From: Sphaerisporangium aureirubrum | Lineage (GTDB): Bacteria; Actinomycetota; Actinomycetes; Streptosporangiales; Streptosporangiaceae | NCBI RefSeq assembly: GCF_042658925.1 | Contig: NZ_JBHSRF010000024.1 | Span: 1-64,000, forward strand | Direction of reading: 5' to 3' | DNA: 64,000 bases | Part shown: in pieces, positions 1 to 8,853 of the stretch | Numbering within the stretch: position 1 is the first letter of the stretch | Layout: each line of letters opens with the position of its first letter | Program-made: the position numbers and the translations under genes | The notes under the pieces: model-generated | The model's database searches: none | What the model saw: only the letters and a program-made list of their open reading frames with translations | What the model was told of the DNA's origin: nothing

Positions 1-97
1 CGTCGGTGGCCAGGAGGTCCCGGCGCGCGTGGTCACCGAGGAGACCACCTTCACCCAGGACCAGGCCAAGGAAGCACTCCCCAACCGCCAGTACTGA
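1..97 (+). CDS. C-terminal end of sugar ABC substrate-binding protein (YtfQ-type), partial
   Basis: Only the last 31 codons are inside the window, read from base 2 and ending in TGA at 95-97. The tail has the pattern TFTQDQAK then ALPNRQY, which resembles the C-terminal helix of YtfQ-type periplasmic sugar-binding proteins. Immediately downstream is a matching ABC ATPase and two permeases, so this is most likely the binding lipoprotein of that transporter. The family assignment rests mainly on context because the ligand-binding body lies outside the window. Confidence 0.6.
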   Translation, partial: VGGQEVPARVVTEETTFTQDQAKEALPNRQY

Positions 98-201
98 CCA
101 GAGACCGACCTGACGGAGACCGCGCCACCGCGGGCCGCCCCCCGGGGCGGCCCGCGCCCGCCGGACACCGTCGCCGGCCGACGAGGAGGATAGGACGCCA
201 C

Positions 202-1713
202 ATGGCCGAACCAGCGCCGATCCTGCGCATGCGGGGCATCGGCAAGTACTTCCCCGGCGTCACGGCCCTGGACGGGGTCGACTTCCGGTTGCTGCCGGGC
301 GAGATCCACGCACTGATGGGAGAGAACGGCGCCGGCAAGTCGACGCTCATCAAGGTGCTGACCGGTGTGTACGGCATCGACGCCGGGGAGATCGAGCTGG
401 CGGGCCGCCCGGTCGCCTTCTCCGGCCCGCTCGCCGCCCAGCAGGCCGGGATCAGCACCGTCTACCAGGAGCTCAACCTCTGCGCCAACCTGTCGGTGGC
501 CGAGAACATCTTCATCGGCCGCGAGCCGCGCCGCCTCGGCCGCATCCAGTGGGGCCGCGTGCGCCGCGACGCCGCCGCGCTGCTGGCCCGCCTGGAGATC
601 GACGTCGACGTCGCCGAGCCGCTGTCGTCGTACTCCCCGGCGATCCGCCAGATGGTCGCCATCGCCCGCGCGGTGGACATCGAGGCCCGGGTGCTGGTGC
701 TCGACGAGCCCACCTCCAGCCTCGACGCCGGCGAGGTCGCCCAGCTGTTCCGGGTGATGCGCCGCCTCAAGGAACAGGGCATCGCCATCCTGTTCGTCAC
801 CCACTTCCTGGAGCAGGTCTACGAGGCCTCCGACCGGGTGACGGTGCTGCGCAACGGGCGGCTGGTGGGGGAGTACCGCACCGCCGAGCTGCCCCGGGTG
901 GACCTGGTCGCCAAGATGATCGGCCATGAGCTGGCCGAGCTGGAACGGCTGGAGGGCAGGCCGCTGGCCCGCACCTCCGCCCCGCTGGTGGAGGCCACCG
1001 ACCTCGGCCGCACGGGCAGCGTCGAGCCGTTCACGCTGACCATCCGCGAGGGCGAGGTGGTGGGCCTGGCCGGGCTGCTCGGCTCGGGCCGCACCGAGGT
1101 CGCCCGGCTGCTCGCCGGCGCCGACCACGCCACCAGCGGCTCGGTGCGCGTCGGCGGCGCCCCCGCCGCCCTGCGCACCCCCCGGGCCGCCGTGCGCCGC
1201 GGCATCGCGTTCTGCCCCGAGGACCGCCGCGGCCAGGGGCTCATCCCCGACCTCACCGTCCGGGAGAACCTCGTGCTGGCGCTCCAGGCGGCCCGCGGCT
1301 GGACCCGCCCCCTGTCCCGGCGCAGGCAGGAGGAGCTGGCCGGCAGGTACATCGCCGCGCTGAACATCCGCCCGGCCGACCCCGACCAGCAGATCAAGTA
1401 CCTGAGCGGCGGCAACCAGCAGAAGGTCATGCTGGCCCGCTGGCTGATACTAGAACCGCGCCTGCTCATCCTGGACGAGCCCACCCGCGGCATCGACGTG
1501 GGGGCCAAGGCCGAGATCCAGCGCCTGGTCGCCGAGCTGTCCGACGGCGGCATGGCGGTGCTGTTCATCTCCGCCGAGCTGGAGGAGGTGCTGCGCCTCA
1601 GCCACAGGGTCGGTGTGCTGCGCGACCGCAGGCTCGTCGCCCAGCTCGACAACGACGAGGCCCTCACCACCGGAGCACTGATGGAGACGATCGCGAGCGG
1701 AGCCGGGGCATGA
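202..1713 (+). CDS. ytfR: Sugar ABC transporter ATPase, duplicated-domain (YtfR/AraG type)
   Basis: A 503-residue protein with two fused ABC ATPase domains, the usual build of ribose/arabinose/galactofuranose importers. The first half has Walker A GENGAGKST (residues ~40-48), a Q-loop near 98 and Walker B LVLDEPTSS near 165, but its signature is degenerate (SYSPAIRQ). The second half has a weak P-loop (GLLGSGRTE, ~296), an intact signature LSGGNQQK (~400) and LILDEPTRGID (~420). This asymmetry is normal for the family. The ATG is preceded by a strong GAGGAGGA Shine-Dalgarno. Its end overlaps the first permease by 4 bp. It energises uptake of a pentofuranose, presumably L-arabinofuranose given the downstream araBDA genes (inference). 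Confidence 0.93.
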   Translation: MAEPAPILRMRGIGKYFPGVTALDGVDFRLLPGEIHALMGENGAGKSTLIKVLTGVYGIDAGEIELAGRPVAFSGPLAAQQAGISTVYQELNLCANLSVAENIFIGREPRRLGRIQWGRVRRDAAALLARLEIDVDVAEPLSSYSPAIRQMVAIARAVDIEARVLVLDEPTSSLDAGEVAQLFRVMRRLKEQGIAILFVTHFLEQVYEASDRVTVLRNGRLVGEYRTAELPRVDLVAKMIGHELAELERLEGRPLARTSAPLVEATDLGRTGSVEPFTLTIREGEVVGLAGLLGSGRTEVARLLAGADHATSGSVRVGGAPAALRTPRAAVRRGIAFCPEDRRGQGLIPDLTVRENLVLALQAARGWTRPLSRRRQEELAGRYIAALNIRPADPDQQIKYLSGGNQQKVMLARWLILEPRLLILDEPTRGIDVGAKAEIQRLVAELSDGGMAVLFISAELEEVLRLSHRVGVLRDRRLVAQLDNDEALTTGALMETIASGAGA

Positions 1714-2795
1714 GCATGAACGCGCTCCTGCGCCACCGGCTGTTCTGGCCGGTGGCCGTGCTGGCCGCCCTGTTACTGGTCAACCTGCTGCTGACCCGCG
1801 GCTTCTACAACATCGAGATCAAGGACGGCCACCTCTACGGCAGCCTCATCGACATCCTCAGGTTCGGTGCCCCGCTGATCATGGTGTCGCTCGGCATGAC
1901 GCTCGTCATCGCCACGGGCGGCATCGACCTGTCGGTCGGCTCGGTGGTCGCCATCAGCGGCGCGCTCGCCTGCCTGATGATCAGCGACCTCGGGAACCAG
2001 AACGACACCGGCGGGGTGCTCACCGCGGTGGCGGTCGCGCTCGTCCTCTGCCTGGTGCTCGGCGCGTGGAACGGCCTGCTGGTCGCGGGCTTCGGCATCC
2101 AGCCGATCGTGGCCACCCTGATCCTCATGGTCGCCGGGCGCGGGCTGGCGCAGCTCATCACCGACGGCCAGATCACCACGATCAACAGTTCGCCCTACAA
2201 GCTGATCGGCGGTGGCTACTGGCTCACCCTGCCGTTCGGCATCATCGTGGTGGCGGCGCTGCTGGGGCTCACCGCGTTCCTCACCCGGCGCCTCGCCCTC
2301 GGCCTGCTCATCGAGTCGGTCGGCGGCAACGCCGAGGCGGGCCGCCTGTCGGGCATCCGGTCACGCGGCCTCATGATCACGGTGTACGCGTTCTGCGGGT
2401 TGTGCGCGGGCATCGCCGGGCTGATGGTCAGCTCCAACGTGTCCAGCGCCGACGGCAACAACGCGGGCCTGTGGATCGAGCTGGACGCCATCCTCGCCGT
2501 CGTCATCGGCGGCACCCCGCTCACCGGCGGCCGGTTCTCCCTCAGCGGCACCGTGCTCGGCGCCCTCATCATCCAGACGCTGACCACCACCATCTACTCG
2601 GTCGGCGTGCCGCCTGAGACGACGCTGCTGGTCAAGGCCCTGGTGGTCACCATCGTGTGCCTGGTGCAGTCCCCGGCCTTCCGCGCCAAGGTGTTCGGCC
2701 GCCGCCGCATGCCCCATCGCGCGGCGCCACCCGGGCCGCCACAGGACGTGCGCGCCGAGACCGGCCTGGTGACCAGGGACGGGGTGGGCGCGTGA
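1710..2795 (+). CDS. ytfT: Sugar ABC transporter permease 1 (YtfT type)
   Basis: A 361-residue integral membrane protein of the BPD_transp_2/AraH family with about nine hydrophobic helices and the conserved loop GGIDLSVGSVVA (~69-81). It forms the membrane channel with the neighbouring permease. The start overlaps the ATPase stop as ATGA, implying translational coupling. The C-terminal ~35 residues are a hydrophilic Pro/Arg-rich tail not needed for the family fold. Codon 22 is a TTA leucine codon (1773-1775), rare in such DNA and a possible bldA-tRNA control point. The YtfT assignment rests on paired order with a YjfF-like permease and araBDA. Confidence 0.9.
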   Translation: MSMNALLRHRLFWPVAVLAALLLVNLLLTRGFYNIEIKDGHLYGSLIDILRFGAPLIMVSLGMTLVIATGGIDLSVGSVVAISGALACLMISDLGNQNDTGGVLTAVAVALVLCLVLGAWNGLLVAGFGIQPIVATLILMVAGRGLAQLITDGQITTINSSPYKLIGGGYWLTLPFGIIVVAALLGLTAFLTRRLALGLLIESVGGNAEAGRLSGIRSRGLMITVYAFCGLCAGIAGLMVSSNVSSADGNNAGLWIELDAILAVVIGGTPLTGGRFSLSGTVLGALIIQTLTTTIYSVGVPPETTLLVKALVVTIVCLVQSPAFRAKVFGRRRMPHRAAPPGPPQDVRAETGLVTRDGVGA

Positions 2796-3778
2796 CCACC
2801 ACGACCCTTCCGTTCCGGCGCCCCCAGGTGCCGCGCAAGTACGTCCCGGTGCTGGTCACCGCGGTCCTGTTCGCGGCGATGTTCGTCGTGGGCGGCATCC
2901 GGTACGAGGGCTTCGGCACCGGCCAGGTCATCTTGAACGTCCTGGTGGACAACCCGTTCCTGCTGGTGATCGCGGTCGGCATGACGTTCGTGATCCTCGC
3001 CGGCGGGATCGACCTGTCGGTCGGCTCGGTGGCGGCGCTGTCCACCATGATCGCCGCGAGCCTGCTGTCCGGCCCCGGCTGGCCCGCGCCGCTGGTGATC
3101 GTGCTGGTGCTGGCCATCGGCACCGTGCTGGGGCTCGGCATGGGCGCGATCATCCACTACTTCGAGATCCAGCCGTTCATCGTGACCCTCGCCGGCATGT
3201 TCCTCGCGCGCGGCCTGTGCTACACGATCAGCACCGACTCCATCCCGATCACCGACCCGCTGTTCAAGTCGATCGCGGAGCCGCAGATCTACCTCACGTC
3301 CGAGCTGTGGATCACGCCCAGCGTGCTGATCGGGCTGGTCGTGGTGCTGATCGCGGCGTACGTCCTGCACTACACCCGGCTCGGCCGCAACGTCTACGCG
3401 GTGGGCGGCAGCGAGCAGTCGGCACTGCTGATGGGTCTCCCGGTGGCCCGCACCAAGATCGCGGTCTACACCATCAGTGGATTCTGCTCCGCTCTCGGCG
3501 GCCTGCTGTTCTCGCTCTACACCCTCTCCGGCTACGGCCTGCACGCCGTCGGCTGGGAGCTGGACGCCATCGCCGCGGTGGTGATCGGCGGCACGCTGCT
3601 CACCGGCGGCTCCGGATATCTGCTCGGCACCGTGCTCGGCGTGCTCATGCTCGGCCTCATCCAGACCATCATCAGCTTCGAGGGCACCCTCAGCTCGTGG
3701 TGGACCCGGATGTTCATCGGCTTGCTTCTCTTCGTCTTCATCCTCCTGCAACGCCTGCTCGCGGGGCGCAAGAGGTAG
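2792..3778 (+). CDS. yjfF: Sugar ABC transporter permease 2 (YjfF type)
   Basis: A 328-residue BPD_transp_2 permease with loop AGGIDLSVGSVAALS and the C-terminal GGTLLTGGSGYLLGT segment found in YjfF-like proteins. I chose GTG at 2792, which overlaps the previous stop by 4 bp (GTGA). A longer reading from 2657 would lie entirely inside the upstream permease gene. Together with the upstream permease it forms the heterodimeric channel. It is followed after 48 bp by araB, so transport and catabolism genes appear to form one operon. Confidence 0.9.
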   Translation: MTTTTLPFRRPQVPRKYVPVLVTAVLFAAMFVVGGIRYEGFGTGQVILNVLVDNPFLLVIAVGMTFVILAGGIDLSVGSVAALSTMIAASLLSGPGWPAPLVIVLVLAIGTVLGLGMGAIIHYFEIQPFIVTLAGMFLARGLCYTISTDSIPITDPLFKSIAEPQIYLTSELWITPSVLIGLVVVLIAAYVLHYTRLGRNVYAVGGSEQSALLMGLPVARTKIAVYTISGFCSALGGLLFSLYTLSGYGLHAVGWELDAIAAVVIGGTLLTGGSGYLLGTVLGVLMLGLIQTIISFEGTLSSWWTRMFIGLLLFVFILLQRLLAGRKR

Positions 3779-3826
3779 AGGCGATAGTCATATGTCCCGT
3801 ATTTCAGTTGTCATCTGGAGTCTGCT

Positions 3827-5476
3827 GTGAGCGTTAACACCGATGCGTACGTCGTGGGCGTCGATTTCGGCACACTGTCGGGCCGTGCCGTCGTGGTGCG
3901 GGTCAGTGACGGTGCCGAGCTGGGGAGCGCCGTGCACGAGTACGCCCATCGGGTGATCGAGGACACGCTGCCGGGCACCGGCGTGCGCCTCGGGCCCGAC
4001 TGGGCGTTGCAGTCCGCCGAGGACTGGCGCGACGTGCTGCGCAACGCCGTGCCGAAGGCCCTGGCCGTGGCAGGCGTGCAGGCGTCCCAGGTGATCGGGG
4101 TCGGCACCGACTTCACCGCGTGCACCGTGCTGCCCACCACCGCGGACGGCACCCCCCTGGCTGAGATCCACCCCGACCGGCCGCACGCCTGGCCCAAGCT
4201 GTGGAAGCACCACGCCGCCCAGCCGCACGCCGACCGCATCAACGCCCTGGCCGCCGAGCGCGGCGAGCCGTGGCTGCCCCGCTACGGCGGCAAGATCTCC
4301 TCCGAGTGGGAGTTCGCCAAGGGCCTGCAGGTCCTGGAGGAGGACCCCGAGATCTACCACCTCGCGGACCGCTGGATCGAGGCCGCCGACTGGATCATCT
4401 GGCAGCTCACCGGCGTCGAGACCCGCAACGTCTGCACCGCCGGGTACAAGGGCATCCACCAGGACGGCCACTACCCGACGGCGGAGTTCCTCGCCGCGCT
4501 CAACCCCGGCTTCGCGGACTTCACCGGCAAGCTCGGCCACGAGCTCGCCCCCCTCGGCGGCCTCGCCGGGCGGCTCACCGCACAGGCCGCCGAGTGGACC
4601 CGCCTGCCCGAGGGCACGCCGGTCGCCGTCGGCAACGTCGACGCCCACGTCACCGCCGCCGCGGCCGACGCCGTCCGCCCCGGCCAGATGGTCGCCATCA
4701 TGGGCACGTCCACCTGCCACATCATGCCGTCCGGCGAGCTCGCCGAGGTCCCCGGCATGTGCGGCGTGGTCCGCGACGGCATCGTGCCGGGCCTTTGGGG
4801 CTACGAGGCCGGGCAGTCCGGCGTCGGCGACATCTTCGGCTGGTTCGTCGACACCTCCGTCCCGCCGGCCTACACCGAACGCGCCGCCGAGCTCGGCCTG
4901 GGCGTGCACGAGTACCTCACCTCCCTCGCCGAGCGGCAGCCGGTCGGCGCGCACGGCCTGGTCGCCCTGGACTGGCACAACGGCAACCGCTCGGTGCTCG
5001 TCGACCACAACCTGTCCGGCGTGATCGTCGGCCAGACCCTCGCCACCAAGCCCGAGGACGTCTACCGCGCCCTCATCGAGGCCACCGCGTTCGGCGCCCG
5101 CGTCATCGTCGAGGCGTTCGAGGGCTCCGGCGTGCCGGTCGAGGAGTTCGTCGTCGCGGGCGGCCTGCTGAAGAACCGCTTCCTCATGCAGGTGTACGCC
5201 GACGTGCTGCGCCGCCCGCTGTCCGCGATCGGCTCCGAGCAGGGCCCCGCCCTCGGCTCCGCCATCCACGCCGCGGTCGCCGCCGGCGCCTACCCCGACA
5301 TCACCGCGGCCGCCGCCGCGATGGGCAAGCGCACCCCCGCCGTCTACCAGCCCGACCCGGGCCGGGCGGACGCCTACGACCGGCTGTACGCCGAGTACCG
5401 CCGGCTGCACGACCACTTCGCGGACGGCGGCATGCTCCACCGCCTCCGCGCCATCAGAAACGAGGCCACCAAATGA
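3827..5476 (+). CDS. araB: Ribulokinase
   Basis: A 549-residue FGGY-family kinase that phosphorylates L-ribulose to L-ribulose-5-phosphate in the cytoplasm. The N-terminus has the ATPase-fold phosphate loop YVVGVDFGTLSGRAVVV (~8-24), then IGVGTDFTACTVLP (~92) and the ribulokinase-type segment PHAWPKLWKHHAAQ (~118). The second domain contains VAIMGTSTCHIM (~290) and the FGGY signature-like stretch VAGGLLKNRFLMQVYADVL (~443). Length matches AraB rather than xylulokinase. GTG is the start, preceded by CTGGAG. It overlaps araD by 4 bp, giving the order araB-araD-araA. Confidence 0.96.
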   Translation: MSVNTDAYVVGVDFGTLSGRAVVVRVSDGAELGSAVHEYAHRVIEDTLPGTGVRLGPDWALQSAEDWRDVLRNAVPKALAVAGVQASQVIGVGTDFTACTVLPTTADGTPLAEIHPDRPHAWPKLWKHHAAQPHADRINALAAERGEPWLPRYGGKISSEWEFAKGLQVLEEDPEIYHLADRWIEAADWIIWQLTGVETRNVCTAGYKGIHQDGHYPTAEFLAALNPGFADFTGKLGHELAPLGGLAGRLTAQAAEWTRLPEGTPVAVGNVDAHVTAAAADAVRPGQMVAIMGTSTCHIMPSGELAEVPGMCGVVRDGIVPGLWGYEAGQSGVGDIFGWFVDTSVPPAYTERAAELGLGVHEYLTSLAERQPVGAHGLVALDWHNGNRSVLVDHNLSGVIVGQTLATKPEDVYRALIEATAFGARVIVEAFEGSGVPVEEFVVAGGLLKNRFLMQVYADVLRRPLSAIGSEQGPALGSAIHAAVAAGAYPDITAAAAAMGKRTPAVYQPDPGRADAYDRLYAEYRRLHDHFADGGMLHRLRAIRNEATK

Positions 5477-6132
5477 TCGAGGAGACCCGGGAGACGGTCT
5501 GCCGCCTGCACGCCGAGCTGGTGCGCTACAACCTGGTCGCCTGGACGGCCGGGAACGTGTCCGCCCGCGTCCCCGGCGCCGACCTGTTCGTCATCAAGCC
5601 CAGCGGCGTCTCCTACGACGAGCTGACCCCGGCCTCCATGGTGGTGTGCGACCTGTCCGGCGACCTGGTGGAGGGCTCCCACGCCCCCTCCAGCGACACC
5701 GCGGCGCACGCCTACGTGTACCGGCACATGCCCGACGTGCACGGCGTGGTGCACACCCACTCCACCTACGCCTCGGCCTGGGCCGCACGCGGCGAGTCCA
5801 TCCCGTGCGTGCTCACCGCCATGGCCGACGAGTTCGGCGGAGACATCCCCGTCGGCCCGTTCGCGCTGATCGGCGGGGACGACATCGGCAAGGGCATCGT
5901 GGAGACCCTGGCCGGGCACCGCTCGCCGGCCGTGCTCATGCAGAACCACGGGGTGTTCACCATCGGCGACTCGGCCAAGGCCGCCGTCAAGGCCGCCGTG
6001 ATGTGCGAGGACGTCGCCCGCACCGTCCACGTCGCCCGGCAGCTCGGCACCCCGCTGCCCATCGAGCAGCACCACATCGACCACTTGTACGACCGCTACC
6101 AGAACGTCTACGGACAGAGGAGTCACCTGTGA
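5473..6132 (+). CDS. araD: L-ribulose-5-phosphate 4-epimerase
   Basis: A 219-residue class II aldolase/adducin-family enzyme that converts L-ribulose-5-phosphate to D-xylulose-5-phosphate. The metal-binding histidines are visible in VVHTHSTYASAWA (~96-98) and QNHGVF (~158). The substrate phosphate-binding segment is TAGNVSARVPG and KPSGVSYDEL, and the C-terminal HHIDHLYDRYQNVYGQ carries the conserved tyrosine used across the subunit interface. ATG at 5473 overlaps the araB stop (ATGA). Its own stop overlaps the araA GTG, so the three enzymes look translationally coupled. Confidence 0.95.
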   Translation: MIEETRETVCRLHAELVRYNLVAWTAGNVSARVPGADLFVIKPSGVSYDELTPASMVVCDLSGDLVEGSHAPSSDTAAHAYVYRHMPDVHGVVHTHSTYASAWAARGESIPCVLTAMADEFGGDIPVGPFALIGGDDIGKGIVETLAGHRSPAVLMQNHGVFTIGDSAKAAVKAAVMCEDVARTVHVARQLGTPLPIEQHHIDHLYDRYQNVYGQRSHL

Positions 6133-7610
6133 AGCTCTGGTTTCTGACCGGCAGCCAAGGACTGTACGGGGAGGACACGCTGCGGCAGGTGGCCGAGCAG
6201 TCCCAGCGCATCGCCGCCAAGCTCGACGAGGCGCTGCCGTTCACCGTGGAGTGGCTCCCCGTGCTCACCGACGCCGCGGCGATCCGCCGCGTGTGCCTGG
6301 AGGCCACCGCGGACGACGACTGCGGCGGCGTGATCGCGTGGATGCACACGTTCTCGCCCGCGAAGATGTGGATCGCCGGGCTGGACGCGCTCGGCAAGCC
6401 GCTGCTCCACCTGCACACCCAGGCCAACCTGGAGCTGCCGTGGAGCACCATCGACATGGACTTCATGAACCTCAACCAGGCCGCGCACGGCGACCGCGAG
6501 TTCGGGTACGTCCAGTCCCGGCTTGGCGTGCCGCGCAAGACGGTGGCCGGGCACGTCAGCGACCCGGCGGTCGCCGAGAGGATCGGCGCCTGGGCCCGCG
6601 CCGCCGCCGGCCGCGCCGAGGTGCGCTCGCTGCGCCTCGCCAGGTTCGGCGACAACATGCGCGACGTCGCGGTGACCGAGGGCGACAAGGTCGAGGCGCA
6701 GCTGCGCTTCGGCGTCTCGGTGAACACCTACGGCGTCAACGACCTGGTCGAGGTGGTCGACGCCGCCGCCGACGCGGACGTCACCACGCTGGTGAAGGAG
6801 TACGAGGACTCCTACCGCGTGGCACCCGAGCTGCGCATCGGCGGCGACCGGCACGACTCGCTGCGGTACGCCGCCCGGATCGAGCTCGGGCTGCGCACCT
6901 TCCTGCGCGAGGGCGGCTTCGGCGCGTTCACCACCAACTTCGAGGACCTCGGCGGGCTGCGTCAGCTGCCCGGCCTCGCCGTGCAGCGCCTCATGGCCGA
7001 CGGGTACGGCTTCGGCGGCGAGGGCGACTGGAAGACCTCGGTGCTGCTGCGCACGCTCAAGGTGATGGCCTCCGGGCAGCCCGGCGGCACCTCGTTCATG
7101 GAGGACTACACCTACGACTTCACCCCCGGCCAGGAGCTCATCCTCGGCGCGCACATGCTGGAGGTCTGCCCCTCCATCGCGTCGGGCACCCCGTCGTGCG
7201 AGATCCACCCGCTGAGCATCGGCGGGCGCGAGGACCCGGTGCGGCTGGTGTTCGACGCCGACCCCGGCCCCGCCGTCGTGGTGGGCCTGTCCGACATGGG
7301 GGAGCGGTTCCGCCTGGTCGCCAACGAGATCGACGTGGTCGCGCCGCCCGAGCCGCTGCCCCGCCTGCCCGTGGCCCGCGCCGTGTGGCGGCCCAAGCCC
7401 GACCTGCGCACCTCCGCCGAGTCGTGGCTCACCGCCGGGGCGCCGCACCACACCGTGCTGTCCAAGGCGGTCGGCGCCGAGGAACTGACCGACTTCGCCG
7501 ACATGCTCGGCGTGGAGCTGCTGTTCATCGACGCCGGCACCACCTCGCGGGCGTTCGTCAAGGAGCTTCGGCTCAACCAGGCGTACTACCGTCTCGCGCA
7601 GGGATTCTGA
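6129..7610 (+). CDS. araA: L-arabinose isomerase
   Basis: A 493-residue enzyme that isomerises L-arabinose to L-ribulose. The hallmark N-terminus KLWFLTGSQGLYGEDTL is present. The manganese/catalytic residues are visible as Glu in SFMEDYTYDF, Glu in GAHMLEVCPSI, His in CEIHPLSIGG and His in GAPHHTVLS. Length matches the family. The GTG start overlaps the araD stop by 4 bp. The preceding AGAGGAGTC stretch, which lies in the araD end, serves as its Shine-Dalgarno. It is the last gene of the transporter-araBDA transcription unit. Confidence 0.97.
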   Translation: MKLWFLTGSQGLYGEDTLRQVAEQSQRIAAKLDEALPFTVEWLPVLTDAAAIRRVCLEATADDDCGGVIAWMHTFSPAKMWIAGLDALGKPLLHLHTQANLELPWSTIDMDFMNLNQAAHGDREFGYVQSRLGVPRKTVAGHVSDPAVAERIGAWARAAAGRAEVRSLRLARFGDNMRDVAVTEGDKVEAQLRFGVSVNTYGVNDLVEVVDAAADADVTTLVKEYEDSYRVAPELRIGGDRHDSLRYAARIELGLRTFLREGGFGAFTTNFEDLGGLRQLPGLAVQRLMADGYGFGGEGDWKTSVLLRTLKVMASGQPGGTSFMEDYTYDFTPGQELILGAHMLEVCPSIASGTPSCEIHPLSIGGREDPVRLVFDADPGPAVVVGLSDMGERFRLVANEIDVVAPPEPLPRLPVARAVWRPKPDLRTSAESWLTAGAPHHTVLSKAVGAEELTDFADMLGVELLFIDAGTTSRAFVKELRLNQAYYRLAQGF

Positions 7611-7651
7611 TCCGTCGCGGCCCTCTTCCGTATCCTTTGCGGGGGAGGGCC

Positions 7652-7661
7652 GAAACGTTTC
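7652..7661. promoter_or_regulatory. Candidate operator GAAACGTTTC
   Basis: A perfect 10 bp palindrome with a central CG lies in the 158 bp between araA and the LacI-family gene. LacI-family operators typically have a central CG, so this is a candidate autoregulatory site for the downstream regulator. It also follows a GGCCCTC/GAGGGCC inverted repeat (7619-7651) that could terminate the araA transcript. Binding is inferred from symmetry and position only. Confidence 0.45.
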
Positions 7662-7768
7662 TTCTCCCCGTTGAAACGCAATCGGCGGTCTGGCTGCGCA
7701 CGAGGTCGTACCCCAGGTCAAAATAGAGCCGGTGGGTTCGACGCACGTTTTGCGAATGAGGTAGACAC

Positions 7769-8785
7769 GTGGAGAAGAAGGTCGTACGCGGCCCGGCGAT
7801 GACCGATGTCGCCCGACTGGCGGGGGTCTCCCACCAGACGGTGTCACGGGTGCTCAACGACCATCCGAACGTCCGCGAACAGACCCGGCTCCGGGTGCGG
7901 GCCGCGATCACCGAGCTCGGCTACCGCCCCAACCAGGCGGCCAGGGCCCTCGCCACCGGCCGTTCGCGGTTGCTCGGCGTGGTGACGCAGAACTCCACGC
8001 TGTACGGCCCCGCGTCCCTGCTCACCGCGTTCGGCCAGGCCGCGACCGACGCCGGCTTCGCGGTGAGCGTCGGCAGCGTCCGCACCCTGGACCGCCGCTC
8101 CATCGCCGAGGCCGTGGAACGTCACCTGGACCAGCGGGTCGCCGGCATCGTCGTCATCGCCCCCGTGGTGTCCGCCGGCGAGGCCCTGGAACACCTGCGC
8201 ACCGACGTCCCCCTGGTCACCATCGACGGCGACCCCGCCCGCCGCGGCGCCCTGGTCACCGTCGACCAGCAGGAGGGCGCGGCCATCGCCACCCGCCACC
8301 TGCTGGACGCCGGCCACGCCACCGTCTGGCACGTCTCCGGGCCCGCCGAGTGGGTCGACAGCGCGGGCCGCATCGAGGGCTGGCAGCGCGCCCTGCGCGA
8401 GGCGGGCGCCGAGATCCCGCCGCTGGTCCCCGGCGACTGGACCGCCGCCGCGGGCTGCCGCACCGGCCAGATGCTCGCCCGTATGCCCGAGGTGACCGCC
8501 ATCTTCGCCGCCAACGACCACCTGGCGCTCGGCATCCTGCACGCCATGCACCAGCGGGGCCGCCGCGTGCCCCAGGACGTGAGCGTGGTCGGCTTCGACG
8601 ACGTGCCCGAGGCCGCGTTCCTCATCCCGCCGCTGACCACGGTGCGCCCCGACTTCGCCGCGGTGGCCCGCCGCAGCCTCGACGTCCTGCTCGACGAGAT
8701 CGAGTCCGGCCGCCCCAGCACCGAGCGCCACACCATCGCGCCCACCCTGATCGAGCGCAAGAGCGTGGGACCGCCCCGCGGCTGA
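7769..8785 (+). CDS. LacI-family transcriptional regulator, probable arabinose regulator
   Basis: A 338-residue repressor. The helix-turn-helix is MTDVARLAGVSHQTVSRVLND (~11-31), followed by the hinge helix GYRPNQAARALATGRSRLLGVV. The periplasmic-binding-protein-like sensor domain runs to the end, with VPLVTIDGD, TAIFAANDHLALG and VSVVGFDDVPEAAFLIPPLTTV. GTG at 7769 is the start; an internal ATG at residue 11 would cut the HTH close. It lies 158 bp after araA and convergent with an arabinanase gene, so it probably controls arabinose and arabinan genes (inference); the ligand is not readable from sequence. Confidence 0.9.
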   Translation: MEKKVVRGPAMTDVARLAGVSHQTVSRVLNDHPNVREQTRLRVRAAITELGYRPNQAARALATGRSRLLGVVTQNSTLYGPASLLTAFGQAATDAGFAVSVGSVRTLDRRSIAEAVERHLDQRVAGIVVIAPVVSAGEALEHLRTDVPLVTIDGDPARRGALVTVDQQEGAAIATRHLLDAGHATVWHVSGPAEWVDSAGRIEGWQRALREAGAEIPPLVPGDWTAAAGCRTGQMLARMPEVTAIFAANDHLALGILHAMHQRGRRVPQDVSVVGFDDVPEAAFLIPPLTTVRPDFAAVARRSLDVLLDEIESGRPSTERHTIAPTLIERKSVGPPRG

Positions 8786-8795
8786 ATCAAAGTGA

Positions 8796-8831
8796 CCGTA
8801 CGGCCGCCGCCCCGGAACGACGGCCGTACGG
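8796..8831. terminator. Bidirectional hairpin between convergent genes
   Basis: Perfect 11 bp arms, CCGTACGGCCG at 8796-8806 and CGGCCGTACGG at 8821-8831, with a 14 nt loop. It lies in the 68 bp between the stop of the LacI-type gene (+) and the stop of the arabinanase (-). There is no U-tract, as is common in high-GC actinomycetes. Confidence 0.75.
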
Positions 8832-8853
8832 AGCTCATACCTTCGGGAGCCTG

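Noticed and set aside
2594..3751. Long minus-strand frames opposite the sugar permeases and other strongly biased genes
   Set aside because: Asp/Glu/His/Arg-rich mirror translations of hydrophobic membrane-protein genes. No family features.
4201..5472. Upstream in-frame extension of araD through araB
   Set aside because: It is a frame-shifted reading of araB with extreme Arg/Pro content. The ATG at 5473 with ATGA overlap starts the recognised AraD fold.
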